Part shown: positions 16,244-23,515 of the stretch, in pieces | Position numbering within the stretch: the first letter of the stretch is position 1 | Layout of the letters: each line of letters begins with the position of its first letter | Assembly: GCA_036501535.1 (NCBI GenBank) | Contig: DASYAE010000205.1 | Coordinates: 1 to 64,000, forward strand | Source: DASYAE01 sp036501535 | GTDB lineage: Bacteria > Actinomycetota > Actinomycetes > Streptomycetales > Catenulisporaceae | Direction: 5' to 3' | DNA length: 64,000 bases | Program-made: the position numbers and the translations under genes | Notes under the pieces: model-generated | Database searches by the model: none | Told to the model about the DNA's origin: nothing | What the model saw: only the letters and a program-made list of their open reading frames with translations

Positions 16244-17929
16244 ATGAGCGTTGACGGCGGCGGGATCACGGATCAGAAGACCACCCTTATGCGCAACGGA
16301 GCGATCTATTCGCGGGCCGATCCGTTCGCCACCGCGATGGTGGTCGAGGGCGGCACGGTTGCTTGGATCGGCTCCGAGGGCACCGCCTCCGCGCACGCCG
16401 AAGGCGTCGACGAGGTCGTCGATCTGCACGGCGCGCTGGTCACGCCGGCGTTCGTCGACGCGCACGTTCACGCCACCATGACCGGCGTCGCCCGCGCCGG
16501 CCTCGACCTGGCCGGCTGCGCCTCCTCGGCGGAGCTGCTCGACCGGGTCGCCACGCACGCCGCGACGCTGCCCTCCGACGCAGCGGTGATCGGCACCGGC
16601 TGGGACGAGACGCTGTGGGCGGACCGCGCCGTGCCGACGCCGGACGCGCTCGACCGCGCGGCGGGAGGCCGCAAGGCGTATCTCTCCCGCGTCGACGTGC
16701 ACAGCGCGCTGGTCTCCGCGACGCTGCTCGCCGCGGTTCCCGGCGCGCGCGAGGCCGCCGGGTACGAGGACGGCGGCCCGCTCTCGCGCGAGGCGCACCA
16801 CGAGGTCCGCGAGGCCGCGCTGGCCTCGATCACGCCGGCGCAGCGCGAAGAGGCCCAGCGCACCACGCTGCGCGCGGCCGCCGCGCTCGGCATCGGCGCG
16901 CTGCACGAGTGCGGCGGCCCGCGGATCAGCGGCGAGGCGGACTTCACCGCGCTGCTGGCGCTGGCCGCCGCCGAGCCCTCGCCGTACGTGTTCGGGTACT
17001 GGGGCGAGCTCACCGACCCGGTCAAGGCGATCGAGCTCGGCGCCGTCGGCGCGGGCGGGGACCTGTTCATCGACGGCGCGATCGGCTCGCACACGGCCTG
17101 TCTGCGCGAGCCGTACAGCGACGCGGCCGAGGAGGGCCGCGGCGAGCTGACCCCGGCCGGGCACGCCGGCGCCGCGTATCTGAGCACTGAGGAGATCGGC
17201 GCGTTCCTGATCTCCTGCGTGGAGGCCGGCGTGCAGCCCGGCTTCCACGTGATCGGCGACTACGGGCTCGACCTGCTGACGGCCGGCCTCGGCCTGGCGC
17301 ACGACGTGGTGGGGGAGAAGCGGCTGCGGGCGGCCCGGGTGCGGGCCGAGCACGTCGAGATGCCGGACGCCGACCACTTGAAGACCTTCGTCCGGCACGG
17401 CGTGGTCGTCTCCGCGCAGCCCGGCTTCGACGCGGCGTGGGGCGGACCGGACGGCATGTACGCCCGGCGGCTCGGCGCCGCCCGGGCCGAGGCGATGAAC
17501 CCCTTCGCCGACATGGCCGACGCCGGGATCATGCTCGCGTTCGGGTCCGACTCGCCGGTCGTCCCGCTCGGGCCGTGGGCCGCGGTGCGCGCGGCGGCTT
17601 TCCACAACACGCCCTCCGCGCGCATGTCGGTGCGAGCCGCGTTCTCGACCCACACCAGTGGCGGCTGGCGCGCGTTGCGGCCCGGAACGGCCGGCGTGCC
17701 CTCGCGCGAAGAGGGCGTCATCGAGCCGGGAAAGCCGGCGACTTACGCTGTGTGGCGTACCGGAGAACTGATCGTCCAGGCACCCCATGGCACGGTCGCC
17801 GCATGGTCCACCGACGTCCGCTCCGGAGGGCCGGGCCTGCCGGACCTTTCGCCGGGCGAGGATCTGCCGGTCTGCCTGCGCACGGTCGTCGGCGGCCGCG
17901 TCATCCACGACACGCCGGGCGAGTGGTGA
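16244..17929 (+). CDS. Amidohydrolase family protein, YtcJ type
   Basis: A metal-dependent hydrolase of about 561 residues. The composite beta-sandwich and TIM barrel are marked by TPAFVDAHVHATM (metal-binding HxH), the HEC segment IGALHECGGPRIS, FHVIGDYGL, RAEHVEMPDADHL and the metal Asp in AFGSDSPVVP. YtcJ-like enzymes cleave amide bonds but the substrate here is unknown. Start choice is uncertain: ATG at 16244 is used; ATG at 16289 (MRNGAIYSRADPFA) matches the usual N terminus, and an ATG at 16214 is also in frame. It stands between the sirtuin and lnt genes and is probably its own unit. Confidence 0.88.
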   Translation: MSVDGGGITDQKTTLMRNGAIYSRADPFATAMVVEGGTVAWIGSEGTASAHAEGVDEVVDLHGALVTPAFVDAHVHATMTGVARAGLDLAGCASSAELLDRVATHAATLPSDAAVIGTGWDETLWADRAVPTPDALDRAAGGRKAYLSRVDVHSALVSATLLAAVPGAREAAGYEDGGPLSREAHHEVREAALASITPAQREEAQRTTLRAAAALGIGALHECGGPRISGEADFTALLALAAAEPSPYVFGYWGELTDPVKAIELGAVGAGGDLFIDGAIGSHTACLREPYSDAAEEGRGELTPAGHAGAAYLSTEEIGAFLISCVEAGVQPGFHVIGDYGLDLLTAGLGLAHDVVGEKRLRAARVRAEHVEMPDADHLKTFVRHGVVVSAQPGFDAAWGGPDGMYARRLGAARAEAMNPFADMADAGIMLAFGSDSPVVPLGPWAAVRAAAFHNTPSARMSVRAAFSTHTSGGWRALRPGTAGVPSREEGVIEPGKPATYAVWRTGELIVQAPHGTVAAWSTDVRSGGPGLPDLSPGEDLPVCLRTVVGGRVIHDTPGEW

Positions 17930-18109
17930 GCCGCACGGCCGTTGTGGTGCGCCGGCGACAACCTGTAGCGCGAGCGGCGCAACCGGCACAATCCGAAGAA
18001 TCGTCTACTACTATGCGCAAGCCTGAGGCGGCATCGGGCCGACAAGACATCCGGTCTCCTGCTTAGACGCATACCTTGGCGAGAAGAACGAGTGCGAGGA
18101 AGGCTGCGC

Positions 18110-19933
18110 GTGGCACGTCAGCGTCGGTTCACGGTCCACAGGCCCCGCCTGCGGCGGCCCCGGCCCGGCCGACACTGGCTGCCGCAGCTCGCCGCGGCCG
18201 GCTTCGGCGTGCTGCTCGTCCCGGCGTTCCCACCGATAGGGCTCTGGTGGCTGGCGCCGATCTGCGTCGCCGGATTCACGCTCTGCGCCCGCGCGGCCGC
18301 CGCGCACCGCGCCGCCCGCGGACTGCCGCGCGGCGCGACCGCCGCGGCCTGGACCGGATTCTGGTTCGGCGTCGGCTTCTGCGTGCCGGCCTTCCACTGG
18401 CTGACCACCATCGGCACCGACGCCTGGATCATCCTGGGCATCGTCGAGGCGCTCTACTTCGTCCCGCTGGGCGCCGCGACCGCGCTGACCGGCCGGCTGC
18501 GCGGGGCCGCGTTCTGGCAGGCCGCCGCGTGGGTCGGCGAGGAGGCGCTGCGCGACCGGTGGCCGCTGGGCGGCTTCTCGTGGGGCCGGCTCGCCTTCAG
18601 CCAGACCGACACCGTGTTCACCAAGCTCGCCGCGCTCGGCGGCGCGCCGCTGGTCACCTTCGCCACCGCGCTGACGGGCACCGTGCTGGCCTCGCTCGCG
18701 CTGACCGGGCGCCGCCGGCTGGCCCGCCCCGGCGGGGACCGGAGCGCCGACCGGGCCGGGCTGACGCGCGGGGCGGTCGCCGCAGCGGTCGGCTGGGTCG
18801 CGCTGGTCGTCGGTCTGCCCGCGGTCGGGTGGCTGGTGCCGATCCAGACCACCGCCGGTACACCGCTGGAGCTGGCCGCGATCCAGGGCAACGTGCCGCG
18901 CTCCGGCCTGGACTGGTACGGCCAGGCCTTCGCAGTGCTGAACAACCACGTCGCGGTCACCGAGCAGTACGCCGCCGAGGTCGCCGCCGGCAAGGCGCCG
19001 CGGCCGGCCGCGGTGTTCTGGCCCGAGGACTCGGACGACATCGACCCGTACACCAACGCGCTGGCCGCCCAGGAGATCACGCAGGCCGCCAAGGCGGTCG
19101 GCACCCAGATCCTGATCGGCACCGTGGTCACGGTGGACTCCACGCACGACAAGAACGAGGGCGTGGTCTGGGATCCGAGGACCGGGCCCGGCGCCGTCTA
19201 CGTCAAGCAGCACCTGGTGCCGTTCGGCGAGTACATCCCGTTCCGGTCGCTGGTCACCAAGCTGGTCAGCGAGGAGAGCCTGGTCCCGGTGGACGACATC
19301 CCCGGAACGGCGCCGGGCGTGCTCACCGTCGGCGGGGTCAAGATCGCCGACGTGATCTGCTTCGAGGTCGCGTTCGACGGGACAGTGCGCGACGCGGTGC
19401 GCGGCGGCGGCGGGGTCCTGGTCGTGCAGACGAACAACGCGGACTACGGCCACACCTGGCAGCCGGCCCAGCAGCTGGCCATATCGCAGCTGCGCGCGGT
19501 CGAGTCCGGCCGACCGGTGATGATCGCGGCCACCAGCGGGATCTCCGGCTACATCACCCCGGACGGGGCGATCCACCAGCAGACCGGACAGTTCACCCCG
19601 GCCGTGGTGGCCGCCGACGTGACGCCCAGGACCGGCCTCACCATCGCCGACGAGGTGGGCGACTGGCCCGAGATCGCGCTGGCCCTCGCCGCGCTCGCGG
19701 GCTCCATCGCAGCGGTCTATTTGGGGCGCCGCACCGCGATGCGGGGACGCCGGACGCCTTCCGTTAGTCTTGCCGCTGCAGCCGCGCTCCCCGGGCCCAG
19801 CGGCGAGCCCGAAGCCGCGCCGGCTGCTGCGCCCGCGCTCCCCGCGCCGGTCACGGCCGGCCGCGCCGGGTCCGCCGCACCCGGGCAGAGCGTCGGGCAA
19901 CCACCACAAACAGCAAGGAAGGCCCACACGTGA
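18110..19933 (+). CDS. lnt: Apolipoprotein N-acyltransferase
   Basis: A 607-residue membrane enzyme that adds a third acyl chain to lipoproteins. About six N-terminal hydrophobic spans are followed by a nitrilase-like domain with the catalytic Glu (about residue 306, in FWPEDSDD), Lys (about 366, in VKQHLVPFGEY) and Cys (about 417, in DVICFEVAFDG). A last span near residue 540 is followed by an Ala/Pro-rich tail. GTG at 18110 is chosen because GAGGAAGG stands just before it; GTG at 18092 is in frame. The stop overlaps the ppm start by four bases (GTGA), so both proteins are made together. In mycobacteria these two activities are one fused protein. Confidence 0.93.
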   Translation: MARQRRFTVHRPRLRRPRPGRHWLPQLAAAGFGVLLVPAFPPIGLWWLAPICVAGFTLCARAAAAHRAARGLPRGATAAAWTGFWFGVGFCVPAFHWLTTIGTDAWIILGIVEALYFVPLGAATALTGRLRGAAFWQAAAWVGEEALRDRWPLGGFSWGRLAFSQTDTVFTKLAALGGAPLVTFATALTGTVLASLALTGRRRLARPGGDRSADRAGLTRGAVAAAVGWVALVVGLPAVGWLVPIQTTAGTPLELAAIQGNVPRSGLDWYGQAFAVLNNHVAVTEQYAAEVAAGKAPRPAAVFWPEDSDDIDPYTNALAAQEITQAAKAVGTQILIGTVVTVDSTHDKNEGVVWDPRTGPGAVYVKQHLVPFGEYIPFRSLVTKLVSEESLVPVDDIPGTAPGVLTVGGVKIADVICFEVAFDGTVRDAVRGGGGVLVVQTNNADYGHTWQPAQQLAISQLRAVESGRPVMIAATSGISGYITPDGAIHQQTGQFTPAVVAADVTPRTGLTIADEVGDWPEIALALAALAGSIAAVYLGRRTAMRGRRTPSVSLAAAAALPGPSGEPEAAPAAAPALPAPVTAGRAGSAAPGQSVGQPPQTARKAHT

Positions 19934-20721
19934 CCGCCCAGACCAGCCCGGCCGAAGACGACTCGGCGCAGGCGAGCGAACTGAACCCGGTCCTGGTGAT
20001 CATTCCGACCTACGACGAGTCGGAGAACCTCGAGCGGATCGTGGCCCGGGTGCACGAGCACAACCCGCAGGTGCACATCCTGGTCGCGGACGACAACAGC
20101 CCGGACGGGACCGGCGACATCGCGGACAAGCTGGCCGCGAAGGACGACCGGCTGCACGTGCTGCACCGGCCCGGCAAGCAGGGGCTCGGCGCGGCCTACC
20201 TGGCCGGGTTCCGGTGGGGTCTGGAAGCCGGCTACAAGGTGCTGATCGAGATGGACGCGGACGGCTCGCACCGGCCGGAGGACCTGCCGCGGCTGCTTGA
20301 GGCGCTCTCGGCGCAGCACGCGGACCTGGTGATCGGCTCCCGGTGGGTGCGCGGCGGCAAGACGGTCAACTGGCCGCTGCACCGCAAGGTGATCTCCCGG
20401 GTCGGCAACACCTACGTCCGGTTGGCCACGGGCCTGAGCGTGCACGACGCGACCGGCGGCTACCGGGTATTCCGGGCCGCCACGCTGGAGGGGCTCGGCA
20501 TCGACGAGGTGGCCTCGGCAGGGTACTGCTTCCAGGTGGACATGGCCCGGCGGGCCGTGCGCAAGGGCTTCAAGGTGGTCGAGGTGCCGATCGTGTTCGT
20601 GGAGCGGGAGTTCGGCACCTCGAAGATGAGCACGGACATCGTGTTCGAGGCGCTGTGGCGCAGCACCGTGTGGGGTTTCCAGGACCGGCTCGGCAGGTTC
20701 ACCGGCCGCAAGGCGGCGTGA
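19930..20721 (+). CDS. ppm: Polyprenol monophosphomannose synthase
   Basis: A family-2 glycosyltransferase, 263 residues, that moves mannose from GDP-mannose to polyprenol phosphate at the cytoplasmic face. It shows IIPTYDESENLERIV, ADDNSPDGTGDIAD, the metal-binding MDADGSH (108-114), GSRWVRGG and the acceptor-side KRVGF-like REFGTSKMS. It has no C-terminal membrane spans and so must rely on a partner, most simply the Lnt protein it overlaps. Product polyprenyl-mannose feeds protein O-mannosylation and, in related bacteria, envelope glycans. GDP-mannose could come from the pyrophosphorylase-like fusion at 30.4 kb. Confidence 0.94.
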   Translation: MTAQTSPAEDDSAQASELNPVLVIIPTYDESENLERIVARVHEHNPQVHILVADDNSPDGTGDIADKLAAKDDRLHVLHRPGKQGLGAAYLAGFRWGLEAGYKVLIEMDADGSHRPEDLPRLLEALSAQHADLVIGSRWVRGGKTVNWPLHRKVISRVGNTYVRLATGLSVHDATGGYRVFRAATLEGLGIDEVASAGYCFQVDMARRAVRKGFKVVEVPIVFVEREFGTSKMSTDIVFEALWRSTVWGFQDRLGRFTGRKAA

Positions 20722-20740
20722 CGGGGGGCGGATACGCCAA

Positions 20741-20780
20741 CGGCCCCGGCGGGCGGACGATGGGTCCGATGCCGGGGCCG
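20741..20780 (+). terminator. Terminator hairpin after ppm, between convergent genes
   Basis: CGGCCCCGGC (20741-20750) pairs perfectly with GCCGGGGCCG (20771-20780) across a 20-base loop. It stands 19 bp after the ppm stop and before the end of rbpA, which faces it. No U-run. Confidence 0.55.
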
Positions 20781-20921
20781 CTGCATGTGCCGGGCTTGGG
20801 TGTGCCGACCGGGTTGTGCAGAGTAAGTTCGAGTGCTGCCGCCGGGCCGACTCAGGGGGCTTCGACTGCTGCGCCTGTGCTCATCGAAAACCTGTGCTCG
20901 TTGGAGAACCAGGTCCTGCGC

Positions 20922-21494
20922 CTACTGCGAAGCCCCGGACCGGCGCGACGCCGGAGCGGCCTTGGCCGGCGCGCTCTTGCGCGCGGGGGCCGCGCTCTTC
21001 TTGGCCGGCGCCTTCTTGGTCGCGGGGGCGGTCCGCCCGGACGGCGTTCCCGCGGGCCGGGCCGCCGGCGCTCCGGTGGCCGGGTCGATGAGGGCCGTGC
21101 CCGCCTGCGCCGCGCGGGCGCTGGGAGCCGTCCTCGGCGGTGCGGTCGAGTAGCCCCTGCTCATGCCGCCGCCGCGCAGCACCTCCAAGCGTTCCGCCAG
21201 GACCTCCTCCAGGTCCGCCACGGTACGCCGCTCCAGCAGCATGTCCCAGTGGGTCCGCGCGGGCTTGCCCGGCTTCTCCTCGGGGGCCTCGCCGTCCACC
21301 CGCAGCGCCATCGCGCCGCAGACCCGGCACTCCCACTGCGCCGGCACGTCGGCCTCCAGCGAGAAGGGCACCCCGAACCGGTGTCCGTGTGGGCAGCTGT
21401 ATTCCACGTCCTGCCGGGGGGCGAGGTCTATTCCGTTGTCCGTCTCGTAGCTTGTGGCACCGAGCCGGGTGCCGCGGAGTGCCCGTTCGGCCAT
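20922..21494 (-). CDS. rbpA: RNA polymerase-binding protein RbpA with a long basic tail
   Basis: RbpA binds RNA polymerase and principal sigma factors and stabilises open promoter complexes. Residues 1-110 match the family closely: MAERALRGTRLGATSYETD, zinc ligands Cys34, His38, Cys56 and Cys59, the basic linker PEEKPGKPARTHWD and the sigma-interaction helix RTVADLEEVLAERLEVLR. The usual protein ends near there. This one continues for about 80 residues, rich in Ala, Pro, Lys and Arg, including KKAPAKKSAAPARKSAPAKA, resembling histone H1-like tails. ATG at 21494 has AGGAGG ten bases before it. A SigR-like promoter stands upstream. The gene faces ppm. Confidence 0.93.
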   Translation of the reverse strand: MAERALRGTRLGATSYETDNGIDLAPRQDVEYSCPHGHRFGVPFSLEADVPAQWECRVCGAMALRVDGEAPEEKPGKPARTHWDMLLERRTVADLEEVLAERLEVLRGGGMSRGYSTAPPRTAPSARAAQAGTALIDPATGAPAARPAGTPSGRTAPATKKAPAKKSAAPARKSAPAKAAPASRRSGASQ

Positions 21495-21560
21495 TCCGCC
21501 ACGCCTCCTGTCCGCGGCCGTACGCCGCGCTTGCCGCATTTATGTCTCTGTGAGCTGTTC

Positions 21561-21587
21561 AACGGTGCAAAGCCCCGTCTTGTTCCC
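21561..21587 (-). promoter_or_regulatory. SigR-type promoter of rbpA
   Basis: Read on the minus strand: GGGAAC (21587-21582), 18 bases, GTT (21563-21561). This matches the GGGAAY-N18-GTT pattern of the SigR (SigH-like) thiol-stress regulon. rbpA is a known SigR target in Streptomyces coelicolor. The distance to the start codon is about 65 bases. Confidence 0.6.
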
Positions 21588-21649
21588 GCCGGGTAACCGT
21601 CCGGCGCCGGCGCATGCGACCGATACCGCCAGCAGCGGCTATACCCGTA

Positions 21650-21667
21650 CCGTGTGACTACACACGG
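21650..21667. promoter_or_regulatory. Inverted repeat, possible operator
   Basis: CCGTGTG-ACTA-CACACGG, 7-bp arms with a 4-base centre, perfect. It lies 204-221 bases before the membrane-protein gene and 63 bases behind the rbpA promoter. It could serve either gene. Confidence 0.35.
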
Positions 21668-21870
21668 ATACAAGGGAGTGAATCTCGGACGCGGCCGCGC
21701 AGCCCCGGGCGCCCGACCCGCATCGACCAGGGCACAGCTGTGCTGCGAAGCGGCAAAACCTTGGTCAAAGGCAGTGGAAGCGGCCGCGACGGCGGACCGG
21801 AGGCGGCAGAATACGAGACCTGCTCACCGATCTTGCACATCGCCACGGCACCGGAAGGGGACGGCCGACC

Positions 21871-23442
21871 ATGAGCGGCGCCGCGGCCCAGGCCGGGCCG
21901 GTCCCGGAGCTGTCGGCTGCCTCGGGCGGCGAAGGTCCCGCCGAGCCTGCGCAGCGCGACGCCACCCGCTACCTGTGCGCGGCGGCCCATCTCAACCCCG
22001 AGTTCACCCGGCGCGCCGTGCGCGAGGTGATGGTCGCCGAGCACCGGCTGCCCGCCCCGCCCTTCGGCTTCGACCCGGCCACCGTGCTGCGGCACTGCGT
22101 GGCCGCGCGGGCCCGGGGCATGTACCGGGACGCCGCGATCGTCGTCGTGCTCATCGTCGCGCTGCTCGTCGCGCCGTGGACCGCCGCGGCATGGCTCGCC
22201 TGGCTCGCCGGGCTGCGGGTGCTCGTCCTGGCCGGCGGCCGGCGCGACGGCGACGCGGGCCGCAACCGCAGCGGCGCGGCGCGCGCGGCGGCCCGCTATT
22301 TCGCGGCGCTCTGGGTGGCCGCCGGGCTCCTCCTGCTGGTGCTCGTGTTCACCCGGCTCGACCCCTATGACATCCGGTCCGTCTGGCACCTCCCGGACGC
22401 GGTGTCCGCCGGGGTCGGCGAGTGGATCGGCGTCCCGCTGGCGGCCGCGGCGCTGTGCTGGCTGGCGGTGCTCGCCGAGCAGATCGCCAGCTACGTGACG
22501 GTGGCCGAGCGGCTGCGGCACGACGGTTTCACCCCGAGCCGGTGGCTGTCCGCCGAGCCGGCCTGGACCCAACAGGCGCTCTCGGTGCTCGGCGGGCGGC
22601 TGGCCGACGGGCGGCTCGCCCGCCGCCCGGTGCTCGACCCGGCCAACCCGTTCCTCGGCGCCGGGCGGCAGGTGCTGCGGCGGCGCTGGCTGGTCGAGCT
22701 GGGGCCGGCGACCACCGCCTCAGCCCCCTTCGACACCGCCGACCTGCTGGACCGGATCTGCGAGCGGCTCGCGGCCGGCTTCGGCCCGCTCGACCCGGCC
22801 GGCTCGGCCAGCCCGGTCGGCGTGTCGGTGGACGAATACACCGTGTCGACCGCCCCGGCCCTGGCCGCGGTGCTCGGCGAGTCGGCCGGCGCCGCGCAGG
22901 GCTCGGTCCGGCTGCTGCCGGACGCGCCGGCGTCCGGATGGGCGGGCGGCGGGCCGCGCACGTTCCGCCGGGTGCGGGTCGGCGGCGACGCATCGGGCCT
23001 GAATGTCACGGTATTCCTGAACGCGTCGGCGGGCGCCGGCCTGCTGCAGGTCGAGCTGTACGGGCACGTACTCGGTGCGATCGCCTCGCGCTACCGCGTG
23101 GCGGACCGCACGCCGCCGTTCGGCGCGGCGGCGGCCCTGCGCTGCGCGACGCGGGCGTTCCGGATGACGCCGGCCGCGGTCTTCAGCGCCCCGGCCTCGG
23201 CCGTGCGGGTCGCGGCCGACCCGGTGCTGCGCCGGCACAACCGGGCCCTGCTCGCCCACGCCGCGGCCGCCGGGACCGCGGTCAACGCCGGGGCGCGGTT
23301 CGACCTGCGGGAGGCGGCGGCCGAGCAGCCGGGCGTCGACCAGCTCGCGGACGAGGACGCGAACCTGTACCTGGCCGTCATCGAGCGGCGGGTGCGGGAG
23401 GAGCTGCGGCCGCTGATGCCGGCCGGCTCGACCGAGTTCTGA
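21871..23442 (+). CDS. Unknown membrane protein, 523 residues
   Basis: I do not recognise this protein. Residues 1-35 are Ala/Pro-rich; a short soluble part with NPEFTRRAVREVMVAEHR follows; then two hydrophobic spans near 90-120 and one or two near 145-170 and 195-210. The C-terminal 300 residues are soluble, with WTQQALSVLGGR, RVRVGGDASGLNVTVFLN and DEDANLYLAVIERRVREELR near the end. Streptomyces have similar anonymous proteins in which a cytosolic domain is tied to a small membrane bundle. GGAAGGGG before the ATG at 21871 supports the start. It converges on the SpoIIE phosphatase gene. Confidence 0.75.
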   Translation: MSGAAAQAGPVPELSAASGGEGPAEPAQRDATRYLCAAAHLNPEFTRRAVREVMVAEHRLPAPPFGFDPATVLRHCVAARARGMYRDAAIVVVLIVALLVAPWTAAAWLAWLAGLRVLVLAGGRRDGDAGRNRSGAARAAARYFAALWVAAGLLLLVLVFTRLDPYDIRSVWHLPDAVSAGVGEWIGVPLAAAALCWLAVLAEQIASYVTVAERLRHDGFTPSRWLSAEPAWTQQALSVLGGRLADGRLARRPVLDPANPFLGAGRQVLRRRWLVELGPATTASAPFDTADLLDRICERLAAGFGPLDPAGSASPVGVSVDEYTVSTAPALAAVLGESAGAAQGSVRLLPDAPASGWAGGGPRTFRRVRVGGDASGLNVTVFLNASAGAGLLQVELYGHVLGAIASRYRVADRTPPFGAAAALRCATRAFRMTPAAVFSAPASAVRVAADPVLRRHNRALLAHAAAAGTAVNAGARFDLREAAAEQPGVDQLADEDANLYLAVIERRVREELRPLMPAGSTEF

Positions 23443-23515
23443 CCCGCGGTTCGTTCGCAGCTGGCTGATGCCCGCTCAGGCGCCTGATTCCGGGCGCGCT
23501 GCGGTCGCCGGCGGC

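Larger units (their letters stand above)
21495..21870. other. Divergent intergenic region, 376 bp
   Basis: Holds the leader and SigR-like promoter of rbpA (21561-21587), and the 7-bp inverted repeat at 21650-21667 nearer the middle. Two short frames cross it but have no ribosome site or convincing composition, so I call no gene. Confidence 0.6.
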
